64,000 nucleotides of DNA, from contig JAQSEB010000065.1 in assembly GCA_030063045.1 (NCBI GenBank), positions 310,001 to 374,000 of the forward strand. Direction: 5' to 3'. Below the pieces are notes generated by a model. That model was not told where the DNA came from. It saw only the letters and a list, made by a program, of their open reading frames with translations, and ran no database searches. Below are positions 1 to 10,913 of the stretch, piece by piece. The DNA is from Pratylenchus scribneri. Taxonomy: Eukaryota > Nematoda > Chromadorea > Rhabditida > Pratylenchidae. A program made the position numbers and the translations under genes. How positions within the stretch are numbered: position 1 is the first letter of the stretch; the number at the start of each line of letters is the position of its first letter.

Positions 1-65
1 ATCAAAGGTGTTATCATTAAAAAATGACCATTAAATATATTTAATTTTTCATTTATTTAAATCAG

Positions 66-3021
66 AAGGAAAAGCAATTTTCTTGGGAAATGGAGTCCGA
101 AATTGTCAGAAAATTGGAAAAACCTCTTCCACCGGAATTGGTACATCCAATTTTTGCCAAATTATCACTCTCTGATCAACGTTGGCTGTTGCCATTGAAT
201 CGAAATGTTTATAAATATTTGGCGGATCGAGTCAGGAAGAATTGGCCAAAATGGATGGTAAATTTAATAATTAATTAATTGATTATTGGCAATGAGTAAA
301 ATTTAATGACTTTTAATTAACAAATAAATCACGTAAATTTACCCACAAATTTTCGACTCGAAAAGTCAGAAATTTTATGGCTAAAATCTGGTCAAATCAG
401 TCTCATTCCTATCCAGCCTTATTAGCCTAGCTCTAACCCAAATTTTTAACCTTCTTATAAACCTAACTTGAAGTATAATTTTGTTATGCCTAGTTTATTG
501 TACATAGCCTTGCCCGGTAGCAAATGAGCTCGAGTAAATTGACTATTGCTCAAAAACAATGGTCATTTAACCATAGCTTTCCTACTATTGATCACTGGTA
601 GGCGTAGCAAATGAGGCTGGTAGCTTTACCAGCGTTTTTAACCATAGCTTCCTTTGTTATTCCTACCAGGCTTCCTACCAGTGTTTTTTAATTAATTTTT
701 AAAAATTTATAACTTAATAAATAAATTTTTGTTTAATTTGAGTTTTAGATATGTTACTCAGTAAATTTTTCTCTATCGAATGACCTAAAATTCATTTCAT
801 AAAAATCAAATATAAATTATTTAGCTTTTACTAGTTTTTCTCCCAGGAAAATATTTTTAAAATTTTAGAGAAAGCTAAAAATAGTTTTAAAAATCATTTA
901 CAAACAAATTAAAATTATTTTACGTACAAAAAATGGAAATTTGTGTTTAAAATTATTTTAAAAATAGAAGACGATGACTTTTTAATTTAAATTTTATATC
1001 ATTCGATAGAGGAAAGTCTCTTCTATAAGATACTTTTTATTTCATATTTTTAAAAATTTCCTTGAATTTTTTATGAATTTTTTTCTAAGCTATGGTAGGA
1101 AACCTACCAGGGTAAATAGCGTGGTAGCAAAAAGAAGGGAAATAAATGGTTATTTGACCAATGGTAGCATTCATTTGCTAAGGCTTCAATTAGCTACCAA
1201 TGATCAGTGGTAGAATAACCAATGATAGGCTGGTTAAAACATTGGTTACTTCATTTGCTATGGAATGTTGGTAGATTGTCCAATGATCACTGGTTTTTAC
1301 CAGCGACCAGAGCTCATTTGCTACGGGCCTAGCCTTAAGGATGCTAATTTTTTTGACATGAAAATTTTTGTCTACAAATTAATGGGATTTATGTGGGTAA
1401 ATCAGGGCAGGCATCAAATCAAGATAATTTTTTCATTCAATTTCTAGGATATACTCAAAAACTTTATCATTGATGAAAATCCAAATTGGTATGGACTTAT
1501 TCCAAATTTGGAAGCCGATCAGCATTCTGATGAATGGACTGCATCCCATTTGTTGACCGATCGAGCACTTCAAACGGAAATATTATTGACTCAGCAGTTC
1601 GTCGCACAAAAATTCGATTCCATTAAGGCAGAACAAATTGATGAATTTGACAATAAACGCATTATAAAAAATCGTTTAAAGGTGAAAAATAAAATGCTTA
1701 ATTTTAATTTTTAAATGAAAATCGCTATTTAATTTAGAGTTAATTTCTAAATGGGTGGAAAAAATTATTGTAAATGTCGAAAAGATTATTAAAGATTATA
1801 TCGGTTTAGTGATTTATCCTAGACACCCAAACCTTATACCCATTCGATAGATCGCGCCGAGATGCATCGATTGGTATATATTCTATCATGGTTCGATCAA
1901 AATTAAAGATATTAAACCACTAAAACCATTTTGTGGGTTTTGGTTCAAAACCATTTAAACCATGACAAATTTACCAATCGACGCGTCTTGACGAGCTCTA
2001 GTGAATGGATATATGGTTTGAAGGGCTAGGAAAACACTAAACCGTTATAATTTTTTCGACATTTTCAATTTTCGACATATTAAATATTCTCCATTTCTAA
2101 ATCATTAAAAATTTTATTGAATAAATTTAAAGGTATAGTATTTAATTTGTCGAAAAAAGTATTGAAAATGCCGAAAAGATTATAACGTTCAGTGGTTTGT
2201 CCTAGACTCCTGAACTCTATACTCATTCGATGATCTCTACACGGCGCATCGAATGGTATATAATTTGTCAAGTTTTGGCCAAAAAATAAAGGTATTAAAC
2301 GGTTAAACCATTTTTGCATTTTCTGTTCAAAACTACTTTAAAAGTGATTAAAATTAACTAACTAAGCCTAATCATTATTAAACGATGTTTCTCTACAAGA
2401 TCTATCAATTGGGTATAGTGTTCAGTGGTATAGGACATAGCATTGAACCATTATAATCTTTTTCGAAATTTTAAATAATTTTTTCGAAATTTTCAATAAT
2501 TTTTTCGAAATTTTAAATAATTTTTTCGAAATTTTAAATAATTTTTTCGAAATTTTAAATAATTTTCGACATTTTCAATAATTTTTTCGAAATTTGAAAT
2601 AATTTTTTCGAAATTTTCAATAATTTTTTCGAAATTTTAAATAATTTTTTCGAAATTTTCAATAATTTTTATCCCTTTTTAGTCCGTATTTTTGAGAGCC
2701 ATTGAACACATGGAGGGATTATTCAGAACAGAAAGGCATTTTCAACAAGAATTGGAAGAAATTTTAAAACCTTACGATCAAGTGACTTCATATTCCTACA
2801 ATAGTGGCCTATCTATGATGGAACAGCATCGACAAATGTTGGAAGCAAAACATTACGAGAACATTACCTCAATGAATTGCTATAAACGAGGCATATTTCA
2901 TTTATTAGAGCAGAGACGTCAAATTTTGGAAGAATTGGAGACAGATGGAATGAAAGAATTGAAGAAAAATTTTTCAGATTTGGAGAAAAGTATTAATGAT
3001 TATTGGGTCAAGCGTTTGTAA
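66..3021 (+). CDS. F-box-like protein, paralogue of the gene at 58.5-64 kb (5' end may lie outside window)
   Basis: Three exons join in frame: 66-257, 1448-1681 and 2683-3021 (stop TAA), 254 codons. The first exon encodes an F-box-like stretch, LPPELVHPIFAKLSLSDQRW followed by a Leu-Asn-Arg-Asn segment and a Trp-ending helix. The other two exons encode charged helical sequence. Each exon aligns with an exon of the gene at 58.5-64 kb, with the same phase-0 boundaries. The start is uncertain. ATG at 90 has a good context (GGAAATGG), but the frame stays open back to an AG acceptor at 64-65. The gene may therefore start here, perhaps after trans-splicing, or continue upstream into an SKP1 part as its paralogue does. 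F-box proteins recruit substrates to SCF ubiquitin ligases; that role here is inference from motif and family. Confidence 0.72.
258..1447 (+). other. Long repeat-rich intron of the F-box-like gene
   Basis: No coding exon is visible. The stretch holds diverged inverted copies of a motif built on CTACCAG/CTGGTAG with 'ctcatttgctac' (about 500-690 and 1090-1330), which looks like a decayed foldback element. The open frame at 1265-1447 lies wholly in this repeat and is not believed. Confidence 0.5.
1740..2095. mobile_element. Foldback MITE, family A, copy 1
   Basis: About 350 bp in intron 2 of the left-edge gene. The ends are inverted repeats of the type 'gtcgaaaagattat ... ttttttcgacattttc'. 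The middle carries the family core: 'aaaccgttataa', 'cgacgcgtcttgacgagctc' and two facing 'aaaccattt' blocks. No reading frame is present. The same architecture recurs at 2.1, 4.6, 6.5, 41.5, 48.6 and 62.0 kb. Confidence 0.7.
2130..2470. mobile_element. Foldback MITE, family A, copy 2 (degenerate)
   Basis: Starts with 'ggtatagtatttaatttg' and has the 'cgaatggtatataat' core and the 'cattgaaccattataatc' arm. Its right arm runs into the tandem array that follows. Confidence 0.6.
2457..2680. repeat. Tandem array of about 21 bp units
   Basis: Roughly ten units of 'ttttttcgaaattttcaata', alternating between 'aaattttaaataat' and 'aaattttcaataat' versions, ending just before the splice acceptor at 2682. 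It looks like amplification of the MITE arm beside it. Confidence 0.85.
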
Positions 3022-3739
3022 AATTGAGGGATGGATGGATAATTGTTTTTTTTTTCAATTTAATTTGGAAATTAAAATTTGTTAATCGGAAAATAAATTT
3101 GTTAAAATCATTGAATTTAATTTGATCAATAAATTTCTTGTTTTCAATGTTAACTATTAAAATCCGGAATGCATAAAAAAGGAGATCAGTTTATGTTTAT
3201 TTATGGATAATCTTTAAACTTAAATTTTTCATAAAATCGCATCCATTAAGGCAGTTGCTGTTGAAATTAAAATAAATATGTCGATTAAATTCACAGGGAC
3301 TCAATTTAACAGTTGGAATTTTGGCCAAATCATGACAAATTATATGTCAATCGACGTGTCTCGATGGGCTCTACAAATATGTTAAATGATTTAAGGGTCT
3401 TGGATTAAGCATTAAACTACAAACTAGTTATTCAAGAAAACCGATTTTTCGACAAAAGAATGTGATTTTTCGGCAAAAGAATGTAAATCTTTCGGCAAAA
3501 TAATTGGCACACATTTCAAATTCTTTTCCACAATTCCTCATTCTATTGATGGATATTCCCATGATAAAATGGGTAAAAATAAATTGTAATTAAATTTTAT
3601 ATTTAGTTAACAAATTATCTCCTCCAAATTACAAAATAATAAATAATTAGAATTTATATATTCATTTATTGAAATGAAATTGAAGTTTTTAATTTGTGTG
3701 GAATAGGATGAATTTGTGGAGCAAATTATAGAAGGGATG

Positions 3740-4060
3740 TGTTTGGGTTTTTTGTTGTGAAAATTTGAAAAGTTCAAAAATTTTGTACCATTCAAAATGC
3801 CTTCCAAATTTCAAATTTGTTTGCTAATAATCTTCTTCAAATAATTTATTTTTTTCTTTTCTTTTTTTGTTCATCTTTCCATCATTGTTGAAGAGGCCAT
3901 TGAAGCATTGTTGGATGTGCGTTGATGTTTTTGTGATTTGATGATTTGGTTGGGATTGGGAATTGGGATGCATTATGATGGTGGACTTGGGCGGTCACTT
4001 CACGATCACGCAGCAAGGAAATTGTTTTCTTCAGCCAAGGGCGAATATTGTTTTGATCAA
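3740..4060 (-). pseudogene. Decayed copy of the RABGAP1 last exon and 3'UTR
   Basis: The segment matches 12540-12850 on the same strand, including 'ttcaaaatgccttccaaatt' downstream of the stop and 'ttgaagaggccattgaagca'. In the genuine exon the minus strand reads RPAWLKKTISSLREVTAQVH. Here it reads RPWLKKTISLLRDREVTAQV, then drifts out of frame and ends in a different frame. No upstream RABGAP1 exon accompanies it. It is a fragment left by a segmental duplication, not a gene. Confidence 0.75.
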
Positions 4061-4619
4061 AAATAGCAAAAGCAAAAACAAAAATTGTGGACAAACATTT
4101 ATTCAAATATTATATTTTTTCTCGCTTTTCATAATATATTTGAATGAATTCAATTCATATAATGAACAAATATGAAAATAGAAAAAGACAAGGAGAAATG
4201 TGAATACATAGGATAATAATTTTGGATAATTAATGTAAATATTGTGGTGGAATGGAATGGAATTAAACAATATTATATTGAATATTAAAATCCCATATAA
4301 AAAGTTTAATTTCAATATAATAGTGGAATTAATAAATTAATATTAAAATGCTATAGAAAAAGATTAATTTCAATTATAAGTATTTATTTTTTAATAATTT
4401 TAAAATTACTATATCATTTTATTTTGATTAACCCAGCAAGCAGGGCACCGAAGAAAGAATGTGCGCAAAAGATATTTTCTTCCCATAATAAGAGGCTCAC
4501 TCACATCATCAACAGAGATTGACATCGCCCCAAGGCCATTTGATAGCCAAAAATGACCGCCAAGCTCATTTTATCGATGAAATGACCTCCCAAAATAAAT
4601 AAATATTTATTATAATTTT

Positions 4620-4975
4620 TTTATGGATGGTATTTAATTTGGCGAAAAGTGTATTGAAATTTGCGAAAAGTTTATAACGGTTTAACAGTTTGTCCTAGAC
4701 CCTCAAACCCTATACTCAATCCATAGATTTCGTCAAGAGTCAAGACGCATCGTGGTTTGATCAAAAATTCAGGGTTTTAAACCACTTAAACCATCTTGTG
4801 GGTTTTGGTTCAAAACCAATTAAACCATGACAAATAATATACCATTCGAGGCGTCTCGACGAGCTCTATTCAATGGTATAAGGCTTGCAAAATTTGGGCA
4901 AACCGTTAAACCGTTAATAATCTTTTCGCCATTTTCAATATTTTTTCGCCATTTTAAATATTTCCCATTTTTTTA
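4620..4975. mobile_element. Foldback MITE, family A, copy 3
   Basis: Near full length. The left arm is 'ggtatttaatttggcgaaaa', the right arm ends 'cgccattttaaatatttccc', and the core has 'ccattcgaggcgtctcgacg'. It lies between the decayed exon and the short secreted-protein gene. Confidence 0.8.
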
Positions 4976-5122
4976 TTCTGACAACTCACTCATAAATGCT
5001 ATTATATTTTTTTATGAAAATTATTGGATTATTCCCTCAATTATTTTCTTTCATTTATTTATTCTCATAAAATAACAATTCAGAAATTTTAGTAAATAGG
5101 AGCAAACAAAATAATTATTCTA

Positions 5123-7309
5123 ATGGCTTTCATCATCATTTGTGCCATTATTTTTCGTAAGTTTCCTTGGATATTAAATAATATTTTAATTCAATAAAAA
5201 GAATGTTCATTGTTGCCTTCCTTCTTCTTGTTGGTGGATGCACAACAATGGCCAAAAATTGGTTCCTCACTGGACCGTTACACCCCAATATTCAATCCAG
5301 TCGTGAAGATGGGCAAAGGCCGTTGGCAATTGACTTTCACAGCTAAAGCCCAGTAAGCAATTTTTAATGGAAATTTGATCAGTTTTGATTACAAAAGAAA
5401 TTTGAATGAATTACTCGTCGCCTTTTATATTTATAATGTTGGACAGAGTTGATTAACCGAACCGAAACCGAGGATTTGCAGGCCTAAAAACCGAAACCGA
5501 GGATCAAAATCGATCGGTTTTTGAATTTCGCCTAGAGGGTCAATTTTTGGTTAAAATTTTGCCTAGCGGGGCATTTTTGGCTTAAAAACATTTTTTCACA
5601 AAAGTCTTCCCTACCGGGCAATTTTTGGCTAAAATTTCCCAATTTCAGTCTATTTTTAGCAGAAATTTTCCCCTGACGGGGTCCATTATGGTTTAAATGG
5701 TTTAAATTTTCTTCTCATTGTGTCATTTTAGCTTTGTGCAACGCAATATTTGACTAATTTTCTCCATGCGGAGCTATTTTTACATACTCAAGTTTTTCTC
5801 TTAGGTGCGTATTTTTAGTTAAAATTCTTCCATATGAGACCTTTTTTGTCATAATTTTTCCCTGCGATGCAATTTTGGAAAATTTTTTCCTTTGAGGCCA
5901 TTTTCTTTTAAAAAAACATAGAAATTGATGAAGAAAATATTGAAAAAAATATTTGATTATTTTATTTGATTTTTTACAATTTTTTATAAAAAATTTTTTT
6001 AATTTTTACGAGCATTTTTCAAAAAACTAGAAAACCGGAACCGGGGAATTTTCAAAAACCGAAATCTTGATCACAAACCGGAAAAAAACCGAAACTAACG
6101 GACCTCGGTTTAAAACCGACTCTATTCAACCCTACTAATAAGGAGTAAGGACTAAAACATTTTTTATGATTTTGATATTGTATTAAAGAGCAGACTCTTG
6201 CCTAACCCTTAATATTAATTTAATGTAAAATTATAAAGTTATACTCAAAAAAACCATTTAAATTCCGATAATCCCAAGTATCAAGTAAAAGTTTATTTTA
6301 GGACAATTTTATCATTTCTGAACCAATTTAAATAAAGTCAATATCATTTGAAAGGCCAAGACAATGCTATTTAATTTTCTATCAAAATTATTAAAATTGT
6401 TTTAGTCCTTTGTGAACTAACACAATAGAGACAAGTTGGGGCGCAAAACCTAAATAAAATAATGTGCAATTTTTATGGGAAATATTTAAAATGGCGAAAA
6501 AAACATGGAAAATGGCGAAAAGTTTAACGGTTTAGTGATTTATCCACAATTCACAAATCATATACCATTGAATAGAACTCATCAAGACGCGTCGAATGGT
6601 ATATCATTTGTAATGGTTTAAAAAGTTTTAAACCAAACCCCCATAGATGGTTTAAGTGGTTTAATACCTTTAATTTTTGATCAAACCACGACAAAATATA
6701 TAACATTCGATGCTTCTTGAAGAAATCTATCGATTGAGTATAGGGCTTGGGGGTCCAGGACAAACCATTAAAGCGTTATAAAGTTTTCGACATTTTCAAT
6801 ACTCTTTTCGATATTTTCAATGTTTTTTTGTTTCTACAAATTAAAAACCATCCATTTTTATTAAACAGTTCGCATGTTGTTCAAATGATTGAAGTGGCAT
6901 CCCATGCTGAGCCTGGTTCAGGATGGCTTTCATTTGGAGGCCCAGGGACCACATTGTTCAATGCAACGATAACAACAACCAATTCTTCACATAATAATTT
7001 TATTCGACATGGAATTGGTGCCGGTGTTTTTGAGGCTGATGGCTCTTTTGCCGGACAAATTCTCGTTTTTGATGCGAAGGCTTATAATACGGCAGGAAAA
7101 GATGGAGAGATCGAAAGCTGGTTTTTTGATTTGCCCCCGCTTGAATTTGTGAATAAGACGGGAATTACAACGGTCAAAACCATTTTCTACACTAGCAACG
7201 ATTATGGTTTGTTTTTGTGGACAATTTCTAATTAAACTTTGCAAAATTTGCAGGCTTTCATGGTGATTCAATTAAAATTGAATTTGACGAAGACAACAAG
7301 GAGAAATAA
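5123..7309 (+). CDS. Short secreted protein, N-terminal-domain-only paralogue of the metalloprotease gene
   Basis: Four exons in frame: 5123-5156, 5202-5352, 6869-7206 and 7254-7309 (TAA), 192 residues. The first ~26 residues are a hydrophobic signal peptide ending near VDAQQ. The rest is a compact domain with WQLTFTAKA, GSGWLSFGGPG, GAGVFEADGSFAGQILVFDA and ESWFFDLPPL. I do not recognise it; a beta-rich secreted fold is only an impression. Exons 1-3 are nearly identical to those of the minus-strand gene at 8.8-10.9 kb. After FHGDS the sequences part: this copy stops within 12 residues (KIEFDEDNKEK), while the other continues into a protease. Intron 2 is swollen by two insertions absent from the other copy. 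Confidence 0.75.
5441..6134. mobile_element. About 690 bp insertion in intron 2 of the short secreted-protein gene
   Basis: The minus-strand copy of this intron reads straight from 'ttataatattgtag' to 'ctaataaggactaaaac'; here about 690 bp intervene. The ends are imperfect inverted repeats ('gttgattaaccgaaccgaaa' against the complement of 'ggttttaaaccgactctatt'). The interior has diverged repeats of 'ccctagcggggcatttttgg'. No coding capacity was seen. The boundaries are approximate. Confidence 0.6.
6143..6413. repeat. Foldback element with GGACTAAAACA ends (copy in + gene)
   Basis: Inverted ends 'ggactaaaaca ... tgttttagtcc' enclose 'gtattaaagagcagac'. The same element sits in the matching intron of the minus copy (about 10333-10588), so it predates the duplication. 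A related 'aaattaaagagcagact' arm occurs in the DHDDS intron element at 35.3 kb. Confidence 0.6.
6475..6842. mobile_element. Foldback MITE, family A, copy 4
   Basis: Lies in intron 2 of the short secreted-protein gene and is absent from the corresponding minus-strand intron, so it was inserted after the duplication. It has the 'gcgaaaagtttaacggttta' arm, the 'caagacgcgtcgaatggtat' core and the 'gttttcgacattttcaatac' right arm. Confidence 0.8.
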
Positions 7310-7404
7310 TAATAAAAATGAAAAAATAGGAATTAATTTAAAAAAAAATTTATAGTAAAGAAGAAATATTATAAAATTTAAATTTACAAATATTAATTGC
7401 AAAA

Positions 7405-8665
7405 AAACCAGTGGGGCAGAGCCCCACTGGTTTAAAGCATGCTTCCGTATCGGAAAAAGCGCGGGGCGCTTTAAGTTACCCCAGTAGGTTTTTTATTCAA
7501 GTTTTAGACGGCTCGCTTCGCTCGCCTTGTATTTTTCAATTTTTTAAACCGGTTTAAGCTTATATCTCCTAACCGGTTTGATGTTTCAACTCGCGCAATA
7601 TACCATTGGATCCGCCTCGTCGAGCTCTACAACTTTGCTTTTTATCGCGCACTTCTATCTCAACTCGCAAAAAAGTTATAAGGAAATTTCAAAAAATTTC
7701 AAAAAATGGACCCCCTATCGTCAATTTTTTGGCCTTCCCTGTCCACCGTAGACTCCCCAACCTATATATCAAAAGATAGCACTGACTCAGGAGACGAGAA
7801 TGTTCGAGGCCGATTTTTGATTTAGGTCCATGGAAAAAAGTTTTACCTGGGCAAACCGGTTTTTAAACCGGTTTCGGCCCAAATCCAAACCCCTATCAAA
7901 AAACGTATAGTTTTCCTGAATGCGCGCTAAAAAGTTGCCCCTATGATGTGCAACTCCCAAAACCTAAAAATCCCTAGAAATGCTCAAATTTGATTTAATG
8001 TGCAAATGTCGAAAGCAATTATATATTATATAAACCAGTGGGGCAGAGCCCCACTGGTTTAAGGCATGCTTCCGTATCGGAAAAAGCGCGGGGCGCTTTA
8101 TAAGGTACCCCAGTAATGTTATTATTCAAGTTTTGGACGGCTCGCTTCGCTCGCCTTGTATTTTCATTTTTTTAAACCGGTTTAAGCTTATATCTCGAAA
8201 GCGGTTTGGTTTTATAACTTGCGCAATATACCATTGGATTCGCCTCGTTGAGCTCTACAACTTTGCTCTTTACCGCGCACAGCTATCTCAACTCTCAAAA
8301 AAGTTATAAGGATATTTTCGACTCGCGCACCCGACTTGGCCATACGTTGCCATTTTTCCAGCCTCCCCTGGCCAACGTAGACCCATCGACCCATATATCA
8401 AAATGTAGCTACCACTATGTAGATTTATCTTCACCGAGCCGATTTTTGATTTAGGCCTTTTAAAAAAAGTTTTACCTGGGCAAACCGGTTTCTAAACCGG
8501 TTTCAACCCAAACCCAAAACCCAATCAAAAAACCTATAGTTTTTATGGATGCGCACTAAAAAGTTACCCCTAAGATGTGCAAGTCTCAAAATCCAAAAAT
8601 CCCTAGAAAAGCTCAAATTTGATTTAATGTGCAAAATGTAAAACGGATTATATATTATATAATAA
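7405..8665. repeat. Two direct ~625-bp repeat units, each headed by a perfect hairpin
   Basis: Units begin at about 7405 and 8033. Each opens with a perfect hairpin (arm AAACCAGTGGGGC, 3-nt loop, complementary arm). Then come 'catgcttccgtatcggaaaa', 'gcgcggggcgcttta', 'ggctcgcttcgctcgcc' and 'gcaatataccattgga'. Both end near 'tatatattatat'. Similarity is high with scattered changes. No open frame spans a unit. They fill the gap between the two head-to-head secreted-protein genes. Confidence 0.8.
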
Positions 8666-8794
8666 AAATTGACAAAGCAAAATTTTATTTTAAATTCTCT
8701 ATTTAGCAATCGGAATAACAAATATTTTATCAATAAAAATTGTAATAAAAGTTTAAAATTAAAATAAGAATGAAAATTCATTATCTCGAATTTT

Positions 8795-10913
8795 TTATAT
8801 TTTTTTGACCCTGCTTGCCATTATTCTGTAAATGGAATGAATTTTTCTTATTTGGACAGACTGAGTAAATATACCCAAGCAGTTTGTGAGGCCATCCTTA
8901 TTGATTTGGCCTTTTGGTATTTTCAAAATTTTTTCCAAAAAATTTGTTATTTCCTTAATCGAACATTCCGAAAACTTTTCACGATCCTCATCATCGGGAT
9001 CGAGAAACATATCGGAACTGTTCATTAAGAATCTCCGGCCTGGGATGCATTGATCATCATGCTGTGAAATAAAAATTTTAAATAATAATAAAACAAAAAT
9101 ATAAAAAAATACCTTTTCACTAGCACCAATCGTGTGTCCCAGCTCGTGTTTTATATAATGTTGGGCTTCGAAATCCTCGGCTATTGAATGACCATTGGCC
9201 AAATTTATAACGGCTACATTAGAATTGGTATCATGCCGTTTTCGCCCTCGATGGCACATTGCTTTTATGAATAAATATTAAAATATTATAAAAATTACTA
9301 TTTACCATTGGTATAGGAATAGCCATGGGTGGCAACATTTGGGCGAAATGTGAAAAGAAGGGCAAGACAGTAATTGTTACCAAGGTTTAATTTGGCAAAA
9401 TCCTCAAGGACAATTTGAAGATGATTTTTCTGCACAGGAGGGCGGATTGGATATTCCAAAATCCCATCCATTTTTTGTTTCATTATCTATAATAATAAAA
9501 TTTTAATTGTTGTGAAGAAATATTAACCTCGATTGCGTCCATTGTAAATGCCAATTCACTAATTTTCCCGAATTTTGATGCCCAAAAAAATGTATTTACA
9601 GAAGCGATGTATTTGAAAAATTTTGCCTTGATTTGCTCTGTTGCTATAATTAATTGGGGAAATGCAAATTTTTGCAGAATTTCTAACTCTACTCTACCTT
9701 CTTTTTCATAGCCTTCATTTTCTTTCAAAAACACTTTCCACAAAAGATCGTCGACAATTATTTTCATACTACAAATTTTGCCTCTGTATTCTTCATCAGA
9801 TTCTGCACGCATTTGCATATCCTGTTCAAGTGATTTTGCTTCTTCATCAATTTCAATTGCATCACCATGAAAGCCTGCAAATTTTGCAAAGTTTAATTTA
9901 GAAATTGTCCACAAAAATGAAACAAACCATAATCGTTGCTAGTGTAGAAAATGGTTTTGACCGTTGTAATTCCCGTCTTATTCACAAATTCAAGCGGGGG
10001 CAAATCAAAAAACCAGCTTTCGATCTCTCCATCTTTTCCTGCCGTATTATAAGCCTTCGCATCAAAAACGAGAATTTGTCCGGCAAAAGAGCCATCAGCC
10101 TCAAAAACACCGGCACCAATTCCATTTCGTACAACAAAACGCGAATTTGTTGTTGTTATCTTTGCATTGAACAATGTGGTTCCTGGGCCTCCAAATGAAA
10201 GCCATCCTGAACCAGGCTCAGCATGGGATGCCACTTCATACATTTGGACAACATGTGAACTGTTTAATAAAAAAATTGCACTATTTTATTTAGGGTACAC
10301 GCCCCAATTTGATTTCGCCATTGTGATATTTCAGAAAGGACTAAAACATATTTTTATAATTTTGATCGAAAATTAAATAGCATTGATTATTGACTTTATT
10401 TAAATTGGTTCAGAAATGATAAAGTTGTCCTAAAATAATTTTTAGTTGATACTTGGGATTATCAAAATTTCAATGGTTTTTTGAGAGTGTAACTTTAAAA
10501 TTTTACATTAAATTATTATTATAATAAGGGTTAGTTAAGAGACTGCTCTTTAATACAATATCAAAATCATAAAAAATGTTTTAGTCCTTATTAGTGTGCT
10601 ACAATATTATAAAAGGCGACAAGTAATTCTAATCAAAACTGATCAAAGATCAAATTTCCATTAAAAATTGCTTACTGGGCTTTAGCTGTGAAAGTCAATT
10701 GCCAACGGCCTTTGCCCATCTTCACGACTGGATTGAATATTGGGGTGTAACGGTCCAGTGAGGAACCAATTTTTGGCCATTGTTGTGCATCCACCAACAA
10801 GAAGAAGGAAGGCAACAATGAACATTCTTTTTATTGAATTTAAATATATATTAATATTTATTCAAGGAAAACTTACGAAAAATAATGGCACAAGCCAAAA
10901 TAATGGAGGCCAT
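8795..10913 (-). CDS. Secreted M12B (ADAM/reprolysin-like) zinc metalloprotease
   Basis: Seven exons in frame on the minus strand: 10913-10877, 10826-10676, 10259-9928, 9874-9528, 9486-9306, 9261-9113 and 9061-8795; 487 residues. Residues 1-26 are a signal peptide. About 27-180 form the unrecognised domain shared with the short paralogue. About 200-420 resemble an M12B catalytic domain: CSMKIIVDDLLWKVF, THGYSYTNAMC, then HELGHTIGASEKHD at 388-401 and RFLMNSS as a Met-turn-like segment. The zinc motif is HExxHxxG, but the third His comes two residues later than in the usual HExxHxxGxxHD. The junction between exons 6 and 7 falls exactly there, and phase 0 is the only choice that avoids a stop. 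A secreted peptidase role is inferred from the motif; substrates are unknown. Confidence 0.8.

Larger units (their letters stand above)
3022..5122. other. Intergenic region with repeat remnants
   Basis: Apart from the decayed exon copy and the MITE listed separately, I see only AT-rich DNA. A partial family A fragment lies at about 3290-3430 ('caatcgacgtgtctcgatg', 'gcattaaactac'). Short open frames here show no family resemblance or exon signals. Confidence 0.5.
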
